Assembly (NCBI GenBank): GCA_021808405.1
Contig: JAKBBQ010000010.1
Location: 1-32,051 of the forward strand
Reading direction: 5' to 3'
DNA from: Pseudomonadota bacterium
Lineage (GTDB): Bacteria > Pseudomonadota > Gammaproteobacteria > Burkholderiales > Burkholderiaceae_C
DNA length: 32,051 nt
Positions 23,752 to 31,750 of the stretch are shown here, piece by piece. The position numbers and the translations under genes were made by a program. The notes under the pieces are model-generated. The model had not been told where the DNA came from, made no database searches, and worked only from the letters and a program-made list of their open reading frames with translations. Position 1 is the first letter of the stretch, and each line of letters starts with the position of its first letter.

Positions 23752-24284
23752 TGGAATCCAGTGGAATCGAAACGCACAAGGTCTGGATGGTGGTCAACGG
23801 CAGCGTCGAGCAGCACGAGGTCGAGCCACGCATGCTGCTCAGCGACTTCCTGCGCCAGGTGCTCGGGCTGACCGGAACCCATGTGGGCTGCGAGCACGGG
23901 GTGTGCGGAGCCTGCACGGTGCTGGTCGACGGCGACAGCGTCAGGTCCTGCCTGATGCTGGCGGTCAGCGCCCACGGCGCCGACATCCGCACCGTCGAGT
24001 CGATGGGCAGCGTCGACGCGCTGAGCCCGCTGCAGGAAGCCTTCCGCGAGCATCACGCGCTGCAATGCGGCTTTTGCACCCCGGGCATGCTGGCGACCTG
24101 CGCCGACGCCTTGCAGAAATACCCTCTGCGCAGCGATGAGGAGATCCGCGACGCGCTGTCGGGCAACCTGTGCCGCTGCACCGGCTACCAGGGCATCGTC
24201 GAGGCGATGCGGGTGTGCGTGAAGTCGCGCGATGCGTTGCGCCAGGCGGCAGGCGCCGTCGCGCCGGAGGACGTGCAGCCATGA
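23748..24284 (+). CDS. Molybdenum hydroxylase [2Fe-2S] (small) subunit, CoxS-like
   Basis: A 178-residue iron-sulfur subunit. The plant-ferredoxin-type cluster is bound by C48, C53, C56 ([15 protein letters not shown]) and C68. The second cluster is bound by C107 and C110 (CGFCTPGM) and C142 and C144 ([12 protein letters not shown]). It carries electrons from the molybdenum site to FAD. ATG 23748 overlaps the CoxM stop and has GGAG 6 bases upstream; the adjacent ATG 23751 is equally possible. There is no Tat or Sec signal, so the enzyme is cytoplasmic. The stop overlaps the next start as ATGA. Confidence 0.94.
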   Translation: MMESSGIETHKVWMVVNGSVEQHEVEPRMLLSDFLRQVLGLTGTHVGCEHGVCGACTVLVDGDSVRSCLMLAVSAHGADIRTVESMGSVDALSPLQEAFREHHALQCGFCTPGMLATCADALQKYPLRSDEEIRDALSGNLCRCTGYQGIVEAMRVCVKSRDALRQAAGAVAPEDVQP

Positions 24285-25042
24285 AGATGCACCTGCTCAG
24301 CGGCGGGCGCCTGCGCATGCGCAAGAGCGTGTACCTGCCGCACGCCGAGCGCGGCGAGACCATCGATCTGCCGGTGTCGTGCGTGCTGCTGCGCCACCGC
24401 CAGGGCAACGTGCTGTTCGACACCGGATGCCACCCCAGCACCGTGCACGATGCCGCGGCGCGCTGGGGGTCGCTGGCGCGGGCGATGGTGCCCATCGGCG
24501 CAGCCGACGACAACGTGATCGACGGGCTGGCCGCGCTGGGGCTGCAACCCCAGGACATCGACGTGGTGGTGAATTCGCACTTCCATTCCGACCACTGCGG
24601 CTGCAACGAGTTCTTCGGCCGCGCGACCCTGGTTTGCCATGCCCGGGAACTCGAGGCCGCGCAGGCGCCCGACGCGCTGCAAAAAGGCTATGTCGCCGCC
24701 GACTGGCAGCACCCGCTGCCGACCGAGGCGATCGAGGCCGAGCGTGACCTGTTCGGTGACGGGCGCATCGTGCTGCTGCCGCTGCCGGGGCATACCGAGG
24801 GCACGCTGGGGGCGCTGGTCGCCCTCGAGCGCGACGGCGGCTTCCTGCTCGCGGCCGACGCGGTCGCGCTGCGCGAAGGCCTGGAGCGGGAAATCATCCC
24901 CCGCAACACCTGGAACCCCGAATGGGCCGCGGCGTCGCTGCGGGAGATCCGGCGCATCCAGGCGTCGGGGGTGGAGGTCCTGTTCGGCCACGACCTGCAG
25001 CAGTGGCAGGGCCTGCGCAAGGGGGCGCAGGCCTATGAGTGA
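24281..25042 (+). CDS. Lactonase-like metallo-beta-lactamase-fold hydrolase
   Basis: A 253-residue MBL-fold protein. The metal motif HFHSDH is at 100-105, PGHTEGTLG supplies a further His, and FGHD near the end fits the N-acyl-homoserine-lactonase-like branch. PVSCVLLRHRQGNVLFDTGCH is the usual opening of such lactonases. It overlaps the small-subunit gene by 4 bases and the large-subunit gene by 8, so it is locked inside a molybdenum hydroxylase operon (order M-S-MBL-L). I infer it opens a lactone made from the hydroxylated product. Quorum-quenching is an unlikely alternative given the context. Confidence 0.88.
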   Translation: MKMHLLSGGRLRMRKSVYLPHAERGETIDLPVSCVLLRHRQGNVLFDTGCHPSTVHDAAARWGSLARAMVPIGAADDNVIDGLAALGLQPQDIDVVVNSHFHSDHCGCNEFFGRATLVCHARELEAAQAPDALQKGYVAADWQHPLPTEAIEAERDLFGDGRIVLLPLPGHTEGTLGALVALERDGGFLLAADAVALREGLEREIIPRNTWNPEWAAASLREIRRIQASGVEVLFGHDLQQWQGLRKGAQAYE

Positions 25043-27458
25043 TCCCGCGCAAAGCCCGCTGGACGAGGTCGTCGAGCAGCAGCCCGGCGGGCTGGTCGGC
25101 CAGCCGCTGCGCCGGGTCGAGGACGCGCGGCTGCTGACCGGGTTGGGGCGCTATGTCGACGACCTGCCGGCCGGGCGGGCGCTGCACCTGGCGCTGCTGC
25201 GCAGCGACCAGGCGCACGCCCGCATCCTGGGCGTGCGCACCGACGCGGCGCGGGCGATGCCGGGGGTGCGCGGGGTGTTCTGCTGGCCGGACATCCGCGA
25301 CGCCATCCGGCCGGCGCTGGCGACCTCGCGCATGGCCGACTACCAGCCCACGCCGATCCACGCGCTGGCCAACGGCTGGGTGCACCATGTCGGCGAGCCG
25401 GTGGTGGCGGTGCTCGCCGACAGCCGCTACCTGGCCGAGGACGCGGTGGAAGCCGTCGAGGTCGAATACCAGCCGCTGCCCGCCGCCAGCGACCCCGAGC
25501 AGGCGGCGCGCGCCGATGCCCCGCTGCTGCACCACGATCTGCGCAGCAACGTGCTGGTCGAGCGCTCGTTCGCCCGCGGCGACGTGGACGCGGTGTTCGC
25601 CGCCGCGCCCGGCAGGGTGCAGGGGCGCTTTCGCATGCACCGCAAGGCGCCCAGCGCGATGGAGCCACGCTGCTGCCTGGCCGAGATCGACTCCGGGCGC
25701 GACGCGCTGCGGCTGCACACCTCCAGCCAGGTTCCAGGCATCGTGCGCGACTGCCTGGCGGAACTGCTGGGCCTGCCGGGAAGCCGGCTGCAGGTCGTCG
25801 CCCCCGACGTGGGCGGAGGCTTCGGCGCCAAGACCTCGCTGTACCAGGAGGAAATGCTGGTCTGCGTCCTGGCGCGCAAGACCGGGCGCGCGGTCAAGTG
25901 GACCGGCGACCGCCTCGAGGACCTGCTGTCGACCAGCCAGGCCTTCGACGAGCGGATCGACGCCGCGCTGGCCTTCGACGAACAGGGCACCATCCTCGGC
26001 TTGCGCGCCGACGTGCTGGGCGATATCGGCGCGTATTCCATCTATCCCTGGACCGCGGGCATCGAGCCGGTGCAGGTGATCAGCTTCCTGCCCGGGCCGT
26101 ACCGGGTGCCGTGCTACCACGGACGCACCCGCGCGGTGGCCACGCCGAAGGCGCCCACCGGGCCGTATCGCGGGGTCGGCCGCCCGACCTCGACCTTCGT
26201 CATGGAGCGGCTGGTCGACATGGCGGCGGCGCAGCTCGGCCTCGACCCGGCCGAGATGCGCAGGCGCAACCTGGTGCAGCCGCAGGAGTTCCCCTACAAG
26301 ACCCCGGTGGGAATCGTCTGGGACCGCTCGGGCTTCGGCGAGGGTCTCGAAGCGGCCCTCGATCTGTTCGGCTACAGCCAGGCGCGACAGGCGCAGCAGC
26401 AGGCGCGGCGCGAGGGCCGCTGGGTGGGAATCGGCATCGCCAGCTACGCCGAGCTGTCGGGAATCGGTTCGCGCATCTCGGCGTCGCCCGGCATGCCGAT
26501 CAACACCGGCACCGACACCTGCGTGATCCAGCTCGACTCCACCGGATCGATCACCGCCAGCTTCGGCTGCGCCTCGCATGGCCAGGGTCACGAGACCACG
26601 CTGGCGCAGGTGCTCGCCGACGAACTCGGGGTGCGCCTGGAGGACCTGCGGGTGGTCACCGGCGACTCGGCCGCGGTGCCCCACGGCACCGGCAGCTACG
26701 CCAGCCGCACCGCGGTGATCAGCGGCGGCGCGGCGATGCTGGCGGCGCGCGAACTGCGCCAGCGCATGTTGCGCGTGGCGGCGCAGCTGCTCGGCGTGCC
26801 GGCGCAGCAGCTGCGCATCCGCGACGGGGTGATCGCCGACGCGCTGGGTGAGTCCGCGCTGAGCCTGCAGGAGCTGGCGCGTTCGCTGTATTCGCGCATG
26901 GGGCGCGCGGCGGCCGAGGCGCGCGAGGAGCTGTGCGTCAGCCGTACCTACGACCCCGTGGTCGGCACGACGAGCTCGGCCACCCATGTCGCGCAAGTCG
27001 AGATCGATCCGCAGACCTACGCGGTGCGGGTGCAGCGCCATGTCGTCGCCGAGGACTGCGGCCGGGTGATCAACCCGCTGATCGTCACCGGGCAGACGCG
27101 CGGCGCGGTCGCGCAGGGGCTGGGCGCGGCGCTGCTCGAGGAAGTGGTCTACGACGCCGAGGGCCAGCTGCTCACCGCCAGCCTGGCCGACTACCTGCTG
27201 CCCTCGGCTCCCGAGGTGCCCGAACTGCAGGTGCGCCATCTCGATTCGCGAGCGCCGGGCAACCTCGGCGGCTTCCGCGGCGTCGGCGAGAGCGGCACCA
27301 TCGGCGCGCCGGCGGCCATCGCCAACGCGGTCGCCGACGCCGTGTCGCACCTGGGCATCGACATCCACGAGCTGCCGGTGACACCGGAACGCCTGTTCCG
27401 GCTGATCCGCGCGGCATCGCCATCCAGCATGGGAAATCACGATGAAACTCGGACTTGA
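25035..27458 (+). CDS. Molybdenum hydroxylase large (molybdopterin) subunit, form-II type
   Basis: An 807-residue large subunit of the xanthine oxidase family that hydroxylates its substrate with water at a Mo-pterin site. GGGFGAK at 260-266 and the C-terminal GVGESGT with the catalytic Glu are present. The active-site loop at 377-383 is PYRGVGR, the form-II (AYRGAGR-like) loop, not the Cys-containing loop (AYxCSFR) of genuine CO dehydrogenase. A generic CoxL name would therefore mislead; an (aromatic) CoA-ester or heterocycle dehydrogenase is more fitting. The start at 25035 (MSDPAQSPLDEV) overlaps the lactonase stop; the end overlaps the SDR gene by 17 bases. Substrate unproven. Confidence 0.92.
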   Translation: MSDPAQSPLDEVVEQQPGGLVGQPLRRVEDARLLTGLGRYVDDLPAGRALHLALLRSDQAHARILGVRTDAARAMPGVRGVFCWPDIRDAIRPALATSRMADYQPTPIHALANGWVHHVGEPVVAVLADSRYLAEDAVEAVEVEYQPLPAASDPEQAARADAPLLHHDLRSNVLVERSFARGDVDAVFAAAPGRVQGRFRMHRKAPSAMEPRCCLAEIDSGRDALRLHTSSQVPGIVRDCLAELLGLPGSRLQVVAPDVGGGFGAKTSLYQEEMLVCVLARKTGRAVKWTGDRLEDLLSTSQAFDERIDAALAFDEQGTILGLRADVLGDIGAYSIYPWTAGIEPVQVISFLPGPYRVPCYHGRTRAVATPKAPTGPYRGVGRPTSTFVMERLVDMAAAQLGLDPAEMRRRNLVQPQEFPYKTPVGIVWDRSGFGEGLEAALDLFGYSQARQAQQQARREGRWVGIGIASYAELSGIGSRISASPGMPINTGTDTCVIQLDSTGSITASFGCASHGQGHETTLAQVLADELGVRLEDLRVVTGDSAAVPHGTGSYASRTAVISGGAAMLAARELRQRMLRVAAQLLGVPAQQLRIRDGVIADALGESALSLQELARSLYSRMGRAAAEAREELCVSRTYDPVVGTTSSATHVAQVEIDPQTYAVRVQRHVVAEDCGRVINPLIVTGQTRGAVAQGLGAALLEEVVYDAEGQLLTASLADYLLPSAPEVPELQVRHLDSRAPGNLGGFRGVGESGTIGAPAAIANAVADAVSHLGIDIHELPVTPERLFRLIRAASPSSMGNHDETRT

Positions 27459-28194
27459 AGGAAAGGTTGCGCTGGTCACCGGGGGCGCCAGCGACATCGG
27501 CCGCGAGATCGCCCTCGGCCTGGCCGCCGAGGGCGCGGCGGTGGGCTTGAGCTACCACCGCTCGGCGCAGGCCGCGCAGCAGGTGGCCGAGCAGATCCGC
27601 GCCGGCGGCGGCCGCGCGACGGCCATCGGCTGCGACATCTCCGATCTCGAGCAGGTGCGGGCGATGGTCGCTCGCGTGGCGGCCGAGTTCGGCGGCCTGC
27701 ACATCCTGGTCAACAACGCCGGCCTGGTCCTGCGCAAGCGCTTCGCCGAGTCCACCCCCGAGGAGTGGCGCAGGCAGATCGATACCTGCCTGTACGGCAC
27801 GATCCACTGCACCCATGCCGCGTTGCCGCACCTGGAGGCCAGCGCCGGCGCCGGGCGGGTGATCACCGTGGTGGGCGACTCCTCGCGCGTCGGCGAGTCG
27901 GGGCTGGCGGTCGGCGCGGCGGCGCGCGCGGCCAGCATCGCGCTGATGAAGTCGATCGCCCGCGAGACCCGCGCCGGCATGACCGCCAACGTGCTGTCGC
28001 TGGGACTGATCGAGACCGCCCACGATCCGGCGTTCATCGCGGCCAACCGGGACAAACTGCTCAAGCTGTATCCGCTGCGCCGTCTGGGAAGGCCCGGGGA
28101 CGTGGCGCCGCTGGCGGTGCTGCTGGCGTCCGATTCCGGCGGCTGGATCACCGGCCAGGTGATCAGTGTCAGCGGCGGCTTCAGCATGGTCTGA
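27442..28194 (+). CDS. SDR-fold protein with degenerate active site
   Basis: A 250-residue short-chain dehydrogenase/reductase fold. The NAD(P) loop TGGASDIG (13-20) and NNAG (91-94) are present, and LLASDSGGWITGQVISVSGG ends the domain. At the catalytic Tyr-x3-Lys position the sequence reads G158-A-A-A-R162 (GLAVGAAARAASIAL), so both Tyr and Lys are gone, although the Ser region (GDSSR) and the rest of the fold are intact. The codons GGC and CGC are clear in the read, with no frameshift. It may not be a normal oxidoreductase; it could bind a CoA ester, act as a non-redox lyase/hydratase or be a partner subunit. It overlaps the large subunit end by 17 bases. Confidence 0.87.
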   Translation: MKLGLEGKVALVTGGASDIGREIALGLAAEGAAVGLSYHRSAQAAQQVAEQIRAGGGRATAIGCDISDLEQVRAMVARVAAEFGGLHILVNNAGLVLRKRFAESTPEEWRRQIDTCLYGTIHCTHAALPHLEASAGAGRVITVVGDSSRVGESGLAVGAAARAASIALMKSIARETRAGMTANVLSLGLIETAHDPAFIAANRDKLLKLYPLRRLGRPGDVAPLAVLLASDSGGWITGQVISVSGGFSMV

Positions 28195-28256
28195 CCGCGG
28201 GTGCGGCGGACTGCGCAGGGCTGCCGCGGCAGCCACCAGACAGCGAGGAGACAGCG

Positions 28257-29840
28257 ATGATTCGTACCGACTTGATCGCGCCGATCGGCGAACTCGTGCG
28301 TCGGCATGCCGGTCAGCGAGGCCACAAGCTGGCCTTCGAGGACGCCGGCGGCACGGCGCTGAGCTACGCCGAACTCGAGGCGCGCAGCGCGGCGCTGGCC
28401 GGCCACCTGCAGGATCGCGGGCTGCAGGCCGGCGACACGGTGGCCATCCTGCTGCCCAACTGCGTCGACTGGGTGCTGGCCTGCGTGGCCATCGCCCGCG
28501 CCGGCGCGGTCAGCGTGCCGATCAGCCACGACGCGGTGGAGGCGGAGATCCGCTACCGCCTGGAGGACTCGCGCTGCGCCGCGGTCATCGTCTCGCCGCA
28601 GCACCTGCCGCTGGTGCGCAGGCTGCAGCGCCAGCTCCCCGCGCTGCGCCATCTGCTGCTGGGCGCCGACACCGGCGTCGAGCCGGCAGCGGGCGAGCCG
28701 CCCGGCGAGCAGCCCGATTCGCTGGCCGTGCTGGCGCGGACCCCGGCACGTTCGGCGCCGCGCGACCCGCAGGACGTGCACGCCACCGCCTTCATCGTCT
28801 ACACCTCGGGGACGACCGGCCGCGCCAAGGGGGTGATGCTCAGCCAGCACAGCATGCTGTGGGTGGTCGCGGCCTGCTGGGCGCCGATCGCCGGGTTGTG
28901 CGAGTCCGACCGCGTGCTGTCGCCGCTTCCGCTGTTCCATTCCTACGCCCTGAACATCAGCGTCATGGGCATCCTGGCCACCGGGGCCAGCGAATTCCTG
29001 CTGCCGAGGTTTTCCACCCAGGACGTGCTGGCGCGGCTGCGCGACGGCGGCTACACCCTGATGCCCGGGGTGCCGACCATGTTCCACTACCTGCTCGAGG
29101 GCGCGCGCGCCGGCGGGCGCGCCCAGGCGGCGTCGATCCGCTATTTCCTGTCGGCCGGGGCGATCATGCCGGCAAGCCTGAACCGCGACTTCGAGGCGAC
29201 CTTCGGCAAGCCGCTGCTCGACGGCTATGGCATCACCGAGACCTCGACGATGGTGACCCTGAACTGGCCCGGCGCGCAGCGGGTGATGGGATCGTGCGGG
29301 CTGCCGCTTCCCGGGCTGGCCGTGCGCATCGTCGACACCCAGGGCCGCGACGTCGCGCCGGGCGAGCAGGGCGAGCTGATCGTGCGCGGGCCCAACGTCA
29401 TGCAGGGATACCTGAACAAGCCGGCCGAGACCGCGGCCGCGCTGCTCGACGGCTGGTACCGCACCGGCGACCTGGCGCGCAGCGACGCCAACGGCCTGCT
29501 CGCGATCACCGGGCGGCTCAAGGAGCTGATCATCCGCGGCGGGCAGAACATCGCTCCGGCCGAGGTCGAGGAGGCGGTGCTGTCGCATCCCGACGTGCTC
29601 GACTGCGCGGTGCTCGGAGTGGCCCATCCGCAGCTCGGCGAGGTGCCGGTGGCCTGCATCGTCGCCCGCGACGGCCGCGCGGTCGACGTGGAGTCGATCC
29701 GCAGCCATTGCGCGGGGCTGCTGTCGGTGTACAAGGTGCCGCACGCTGTGCATCTGGTGCCGGAGGTGCCTCGCACCGGCTCGGGCAAGATCATGCGCTT
29801 TCGCCTGCGCGACGCGCTGGCCGGGTTGGCGCCGGGCTGA
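28257..29840 (+). CDS. Acyl-CoA ligase (AMP-forming)
   Basis: A 527-residue acyl- or aryl-CoA synthetase of the ANL family. YTSGTTGRAKG at 182-192 is the ATP loop, DGYGITETS the A5 motif, GWYRTGD the A7 Asp motif, GRLKELIIRGGQNIAP the hinge, and TGSGKIMR holds the C-terminal catalytic Lys. It would activate the pathway's starting acid with ATP and CoA. GAGGAG lies 6 bases upstream of ATG 28257, and the gene follows the SDR by 62 bases. Chain-length or aromatic preference cannot be read directly; the context points to a cyclic acid. Confidence 0.92.
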   Translation: MIRTDLIAPIGELVRRHAGQRGHKLAFEDAGGTALSYAELEARSAALAGHLQDRGLQAGDTVAILLPNCVDWVLACVAIARAGAVSVPISHDAVEAEIRYRLEDSRCAAVIVSPQHLPLVRRLQRQLPALRHLLLGADTGVEPAAGEPPGEQPDSLAVLARTPARSAPRDPQDVHATAFIVYTSGTTGRAKGVMLSQHSMLWVVAACWAPIAGLCESDRVLSPLPLFHSYALNISVMGILATGASEFLLPRFSTQDVLARLRDGGYTLMPGVPTMFHYLLEGARAGGRAQAASIRYFLSAGAIMPASLNRDFEATFGKPLLDGYGITETSTMVTLNWPGAQRVMGSCGLPLPGLAVRIVDTQGRDVAPGEQGELIVRGPNVMQGYLNKPAETAAALLDGWYRTGDLARSDANGLLAITGRLKELIIRGGQNIAPAEVEEAVLSHPDVLDCAVLGVAHPQLGEVPVACIVARDGRAVDVESIRSHCAGLLSVYKVPHAVHLVPEVPRTGSGKIMRFRLRDALAGLAPG

Positions 29841-29860
29841 GTCCTGGATGGGGCCTGTTC

Positions 29861-29886
29861 GGGCCGGACGCGGCCGCGTCCGGCCC
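29861..29886. terminator. 26-bp perfect palindrome after the acyl-CoA ligase gene
   Basis: GGGCCGGACGC and GCGTCCGGCCC flank GGCC; the full 26 bases are self-complementary. RNA would form a very stable hairpin 20 bases after the ligase stop. No U-run follows, so it may be a weak or Rho-assisted terminator, an mRNA 3'-end stabiliser or a protein site. Confidence 0.5.
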
Positions 29887-30020
29887 GCCGTGCTGCCGTC
29901 GCTCGGGATCGCGCGCGGCCTGGCGCGTCGACTGCCGGCGGACGCGGCTCAGGCGTATGCTGGCCGGTGGCAGCGCCGCAGGCGAGCGTGCCGGCGGCGA
30001 ATCGTTCTCAGGAGACAGAC

Positions 30021-30827
30021 ATGCCCAGGGTCCAGGCCGGCAGCATCCAGATGAACTACGAGGAGCAGGGCAGCGGCGAGCCGCTGATCCTCATTCCCTA
30101 TCTCGCGGCCGAACAGGCCTGCTATGCGTTCCAGGTTCCGGAGTACGCCAAGCATTTCCGTTGCATCAGCGTCGACCCCCGCGGCGCGGGCGAATCCGAC
30201 AAGCCCGCGGGAACCTACAGCACCGAGATGCTCGCCGACGACGTCGCCGCGCTGATGCACACGCTGGGGATCGCCAGCGCCCACGTCTACGGCGTCTCGC
30301 TCGGCGGCGCGGTGGGAATGTGGCTGGCCGCCAAGCACCCGCAGCGCGTCAAGTCGCTGTCGCTGCACAGCACCTGGCCGCGCAGCGATGCCTACCTGAA
30401 GGCGGTGGTCGGCGGCTGGCAGCTGGTCGCCAGGCAGCTCGACGACATGCCCGAAGCGGTGATCCAGGCCCTGTTCCCGTGGTGCTTCACTCCGCAGCTG
30501 TACGACTCCAGGCCGGAGTACCTGCAGGCGCTGTCGGATTTCGTTCGCGCGCGCCCGCGCCAGCCTCTGGACGCTTTCCTGCGCCAGTCGGACGCGGTGA
30601 TCGCCCACGATGCCCAGGCGCAGTTGGCGCGCATCCAGGCGCCGACCCAGATCACCTTCGGCCGTCACGACCAGGTCTGTTCGACCCGCTTTGCCGAACC
30701 GTTGCGCCAGGCCATCGCGAAGTCCGAGCTGCACGTGTTCGAGGACTGCTCGCACGCCGGCCTGTACGAAAACGTCGCCGCCTTCAACGAGGTCACGCTG
30801 GCCTTCCTGCGCCGGCACGCGGGCTGA
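30021..30827 (+). CDS. Alpha/beta hydrolase (enol-lactonase-like)
   Basis: A 268-residue alpha/beta-hydrolase. GVSLGG (nucleophile S93), FGRHDQV with the acid Asp, and EDCSHAGLYE with the His form the triad; DPRGAGESDKP is the usual loop. The overall pattern recalls 3-oxoadipate enol-lactonase and other small-molecule esterases. CAGGAG about 8 bases upstream of ATG 30021 gives good translation. It follows the ligase by 180 bases, across the palindrome, so it may belong to the operon or have its own control. It could open a lactone or cleave a C-C bond in the same pathway; inference. Confidence 0.87.
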   Translation: MPRVQAGSIQMNYEEQGSGEPLILIPYLAAEQACYAFQVPEYAKHFRCISVDPRGAGESDKPAGTYSTEMLADDVAALMHTLGIASAHVYGVSLGGAVGMWLAAKHPQRVKSLSLHSTWPRSDAYLKAVVGGWQLVARQLDDMPEAVIQALFPWCFTPQLYDSRPEYLQALSDFVRARPRQPLDAFLRQSDAVIAHDAQAQLARIQAPTQITFGRHDQVCSTRFAEPLRQAIAKSELHVFEDCSHAGLYENVAAFNEVTLAFLRRHAG

Positions 30828-30831
30828 GTCG

Positions 30832-30849
30832 CCGCCGCTGCGCCGGCGG
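30832..30849. terminator. Hairpin between convergent genes
   Basis: CCGCCG and CGGCGG (6-bp stem, loop CTGCGC) lie in the 27-base gap between the convergent hydrolase and oxygenase genes. The position suits a bidirectional terminator, but there is no U-run on either side. Confidence 0.3.
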
Positions 30850-30854
30850 GGTGC

Positions 30855-31595
30855 TCACAGCGGGCAGCCGTCGGGGTCCTTGCCGCGCAGCCGGCGCCAC
30901 AGCACCTGCAGGTTGACCCGGTTTGCGACGACGATGAACACCTTGCGCAGGCGATCGGGCGGGCAGGCGATGGGATGCACCGCGTGCCAGGAATGCTCGG
31001 TGCGCTGGAAGATGAAGCTGCGGTTGCCCAGGATCTCGGAGGTCGCGACCTCGCGCAGCGCCCCAGCGGGCGGGCGGCTGTGCGCCGGGTAGTTGCCGCC
31101 GTCGTCGAGCACCACCGTCTGGCCGCCCCACGCCGGGTCCCAGTCCGCCTCGGTGTTGAAGTAGAAGATATGCGAGCCGATCTTGCGCCGGGCATCGGTG
31201 TGGGGCGACACCGACGCCCCGCTGGGCGCGTGGTGCCAGTGCATCGACAGTTCGAAGCGCTCGCCGTGCCGCAGCCCGAAGGTGCGGCGCCAGAACTCCA
31301 GGTAGGGCGGCTGCCGCAGTTCGGCCACGAACTGCCTCCAGGCCGCAGTCAGCTCGGCGTCCAGGCGCGGGCGGTACTGCAGCGCGTAGCGGTCGTGGCT
31401 GGCCTGGCCGTGGGCGCGCTGCCTGCCGAATTCCTGTCCGAACAGGTGTTCGTCGGGCAGTTCGGCGCGCAGCCGCTCGAAGGACCGCGGTTCGATGATC
31501 CCCTGCAGTCCGGCCCAGGGGTAGGGCTTGCGCTCGAGGAAGGCGGCCGATTGCGCGGCGACCTCGGCGAGCCGCTGGTGATCGAGCATGCTCAT
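30855..31595 (-). CDS. 2-Oxoglutarate/Fe(II)-dependent oxygenase family protein
   Basis: A 246-residue double-stranded beta-helix oxygenase. The iron triad is H132 and D134 in SPHTDARRKIG and H204 in SWHAVHPI, with R217 (LRKVF) as the likely 2-oxoglutarate ligand. FYFNTEADWDPAWGGQTVVL is typical of prolyl-4-hydroxylase-like members. The track ORF is longer, but the conserved part starts near MSMLDHQRLAEVA. ATG 31595 has only a weak AGG upstream, and ATG 31589 is an alternative. The target (amino acid, sugar or protein) is unknown. Divergent from the aldo/keto reductase gene. Confidence 0.8.
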   Translation of the reverse strand: MSMLDHQRLAEVAAQSAAFLERKPYPWAGLQGIIEPRSFERLRAELPDEHLFGQEFGRQRAHGQASHDRYALQYRPRLDAELTAAWRQFVAELRQPPYLEFWRRTFGLRHGERFELSMHWHHAPSGASVSPHTDARRKIGSHIFYFNTEADWDPAWGGQTVVLDDGGNYPAHSRPPAGALREVATSEILGNRSFIFQRTEHSWHAVHPIACPPDRLRKVFIVVANRVNLQVLWRRLRGKDPDGCPL

Positions 31596-31637
31596 CGGGA
31601 AACCTGTTCGGGGGCAGCAGATCCCGCCATTGAAGGC

Positions 31638-31655
31638 CAGGCCGTTTGCGGCCTG
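31638..31655. promoter_or_regulatory. Inverted repeat in a divergent intergenic region
   Basis: CAGGCCG-TTTG-CGGCCTG is a perfect 7-bp inverted repeat in the 155-base region between the divergent oxygenase and aldo/keto reductase genes. It may be an operator; no regulator can be assigned. Confidence 0.35.
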
Positions 31656-31750
31656 TTTGACCTCGAGCAGACAATGGCGTCCTGGCGCGCGCCCAGTTCC
31701 GGCCAGGGGGCCGTCGGCGCGCAGGAACTGGCACCTTCGAGGAGCACGAC

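Noticed and set aside
25035-27458. Aerobic CO dehydrogenase (CoxL)
   Set aside because: The active-site loop is PYRGVGR (form II), without the Cys of true CO dehydrogenase.
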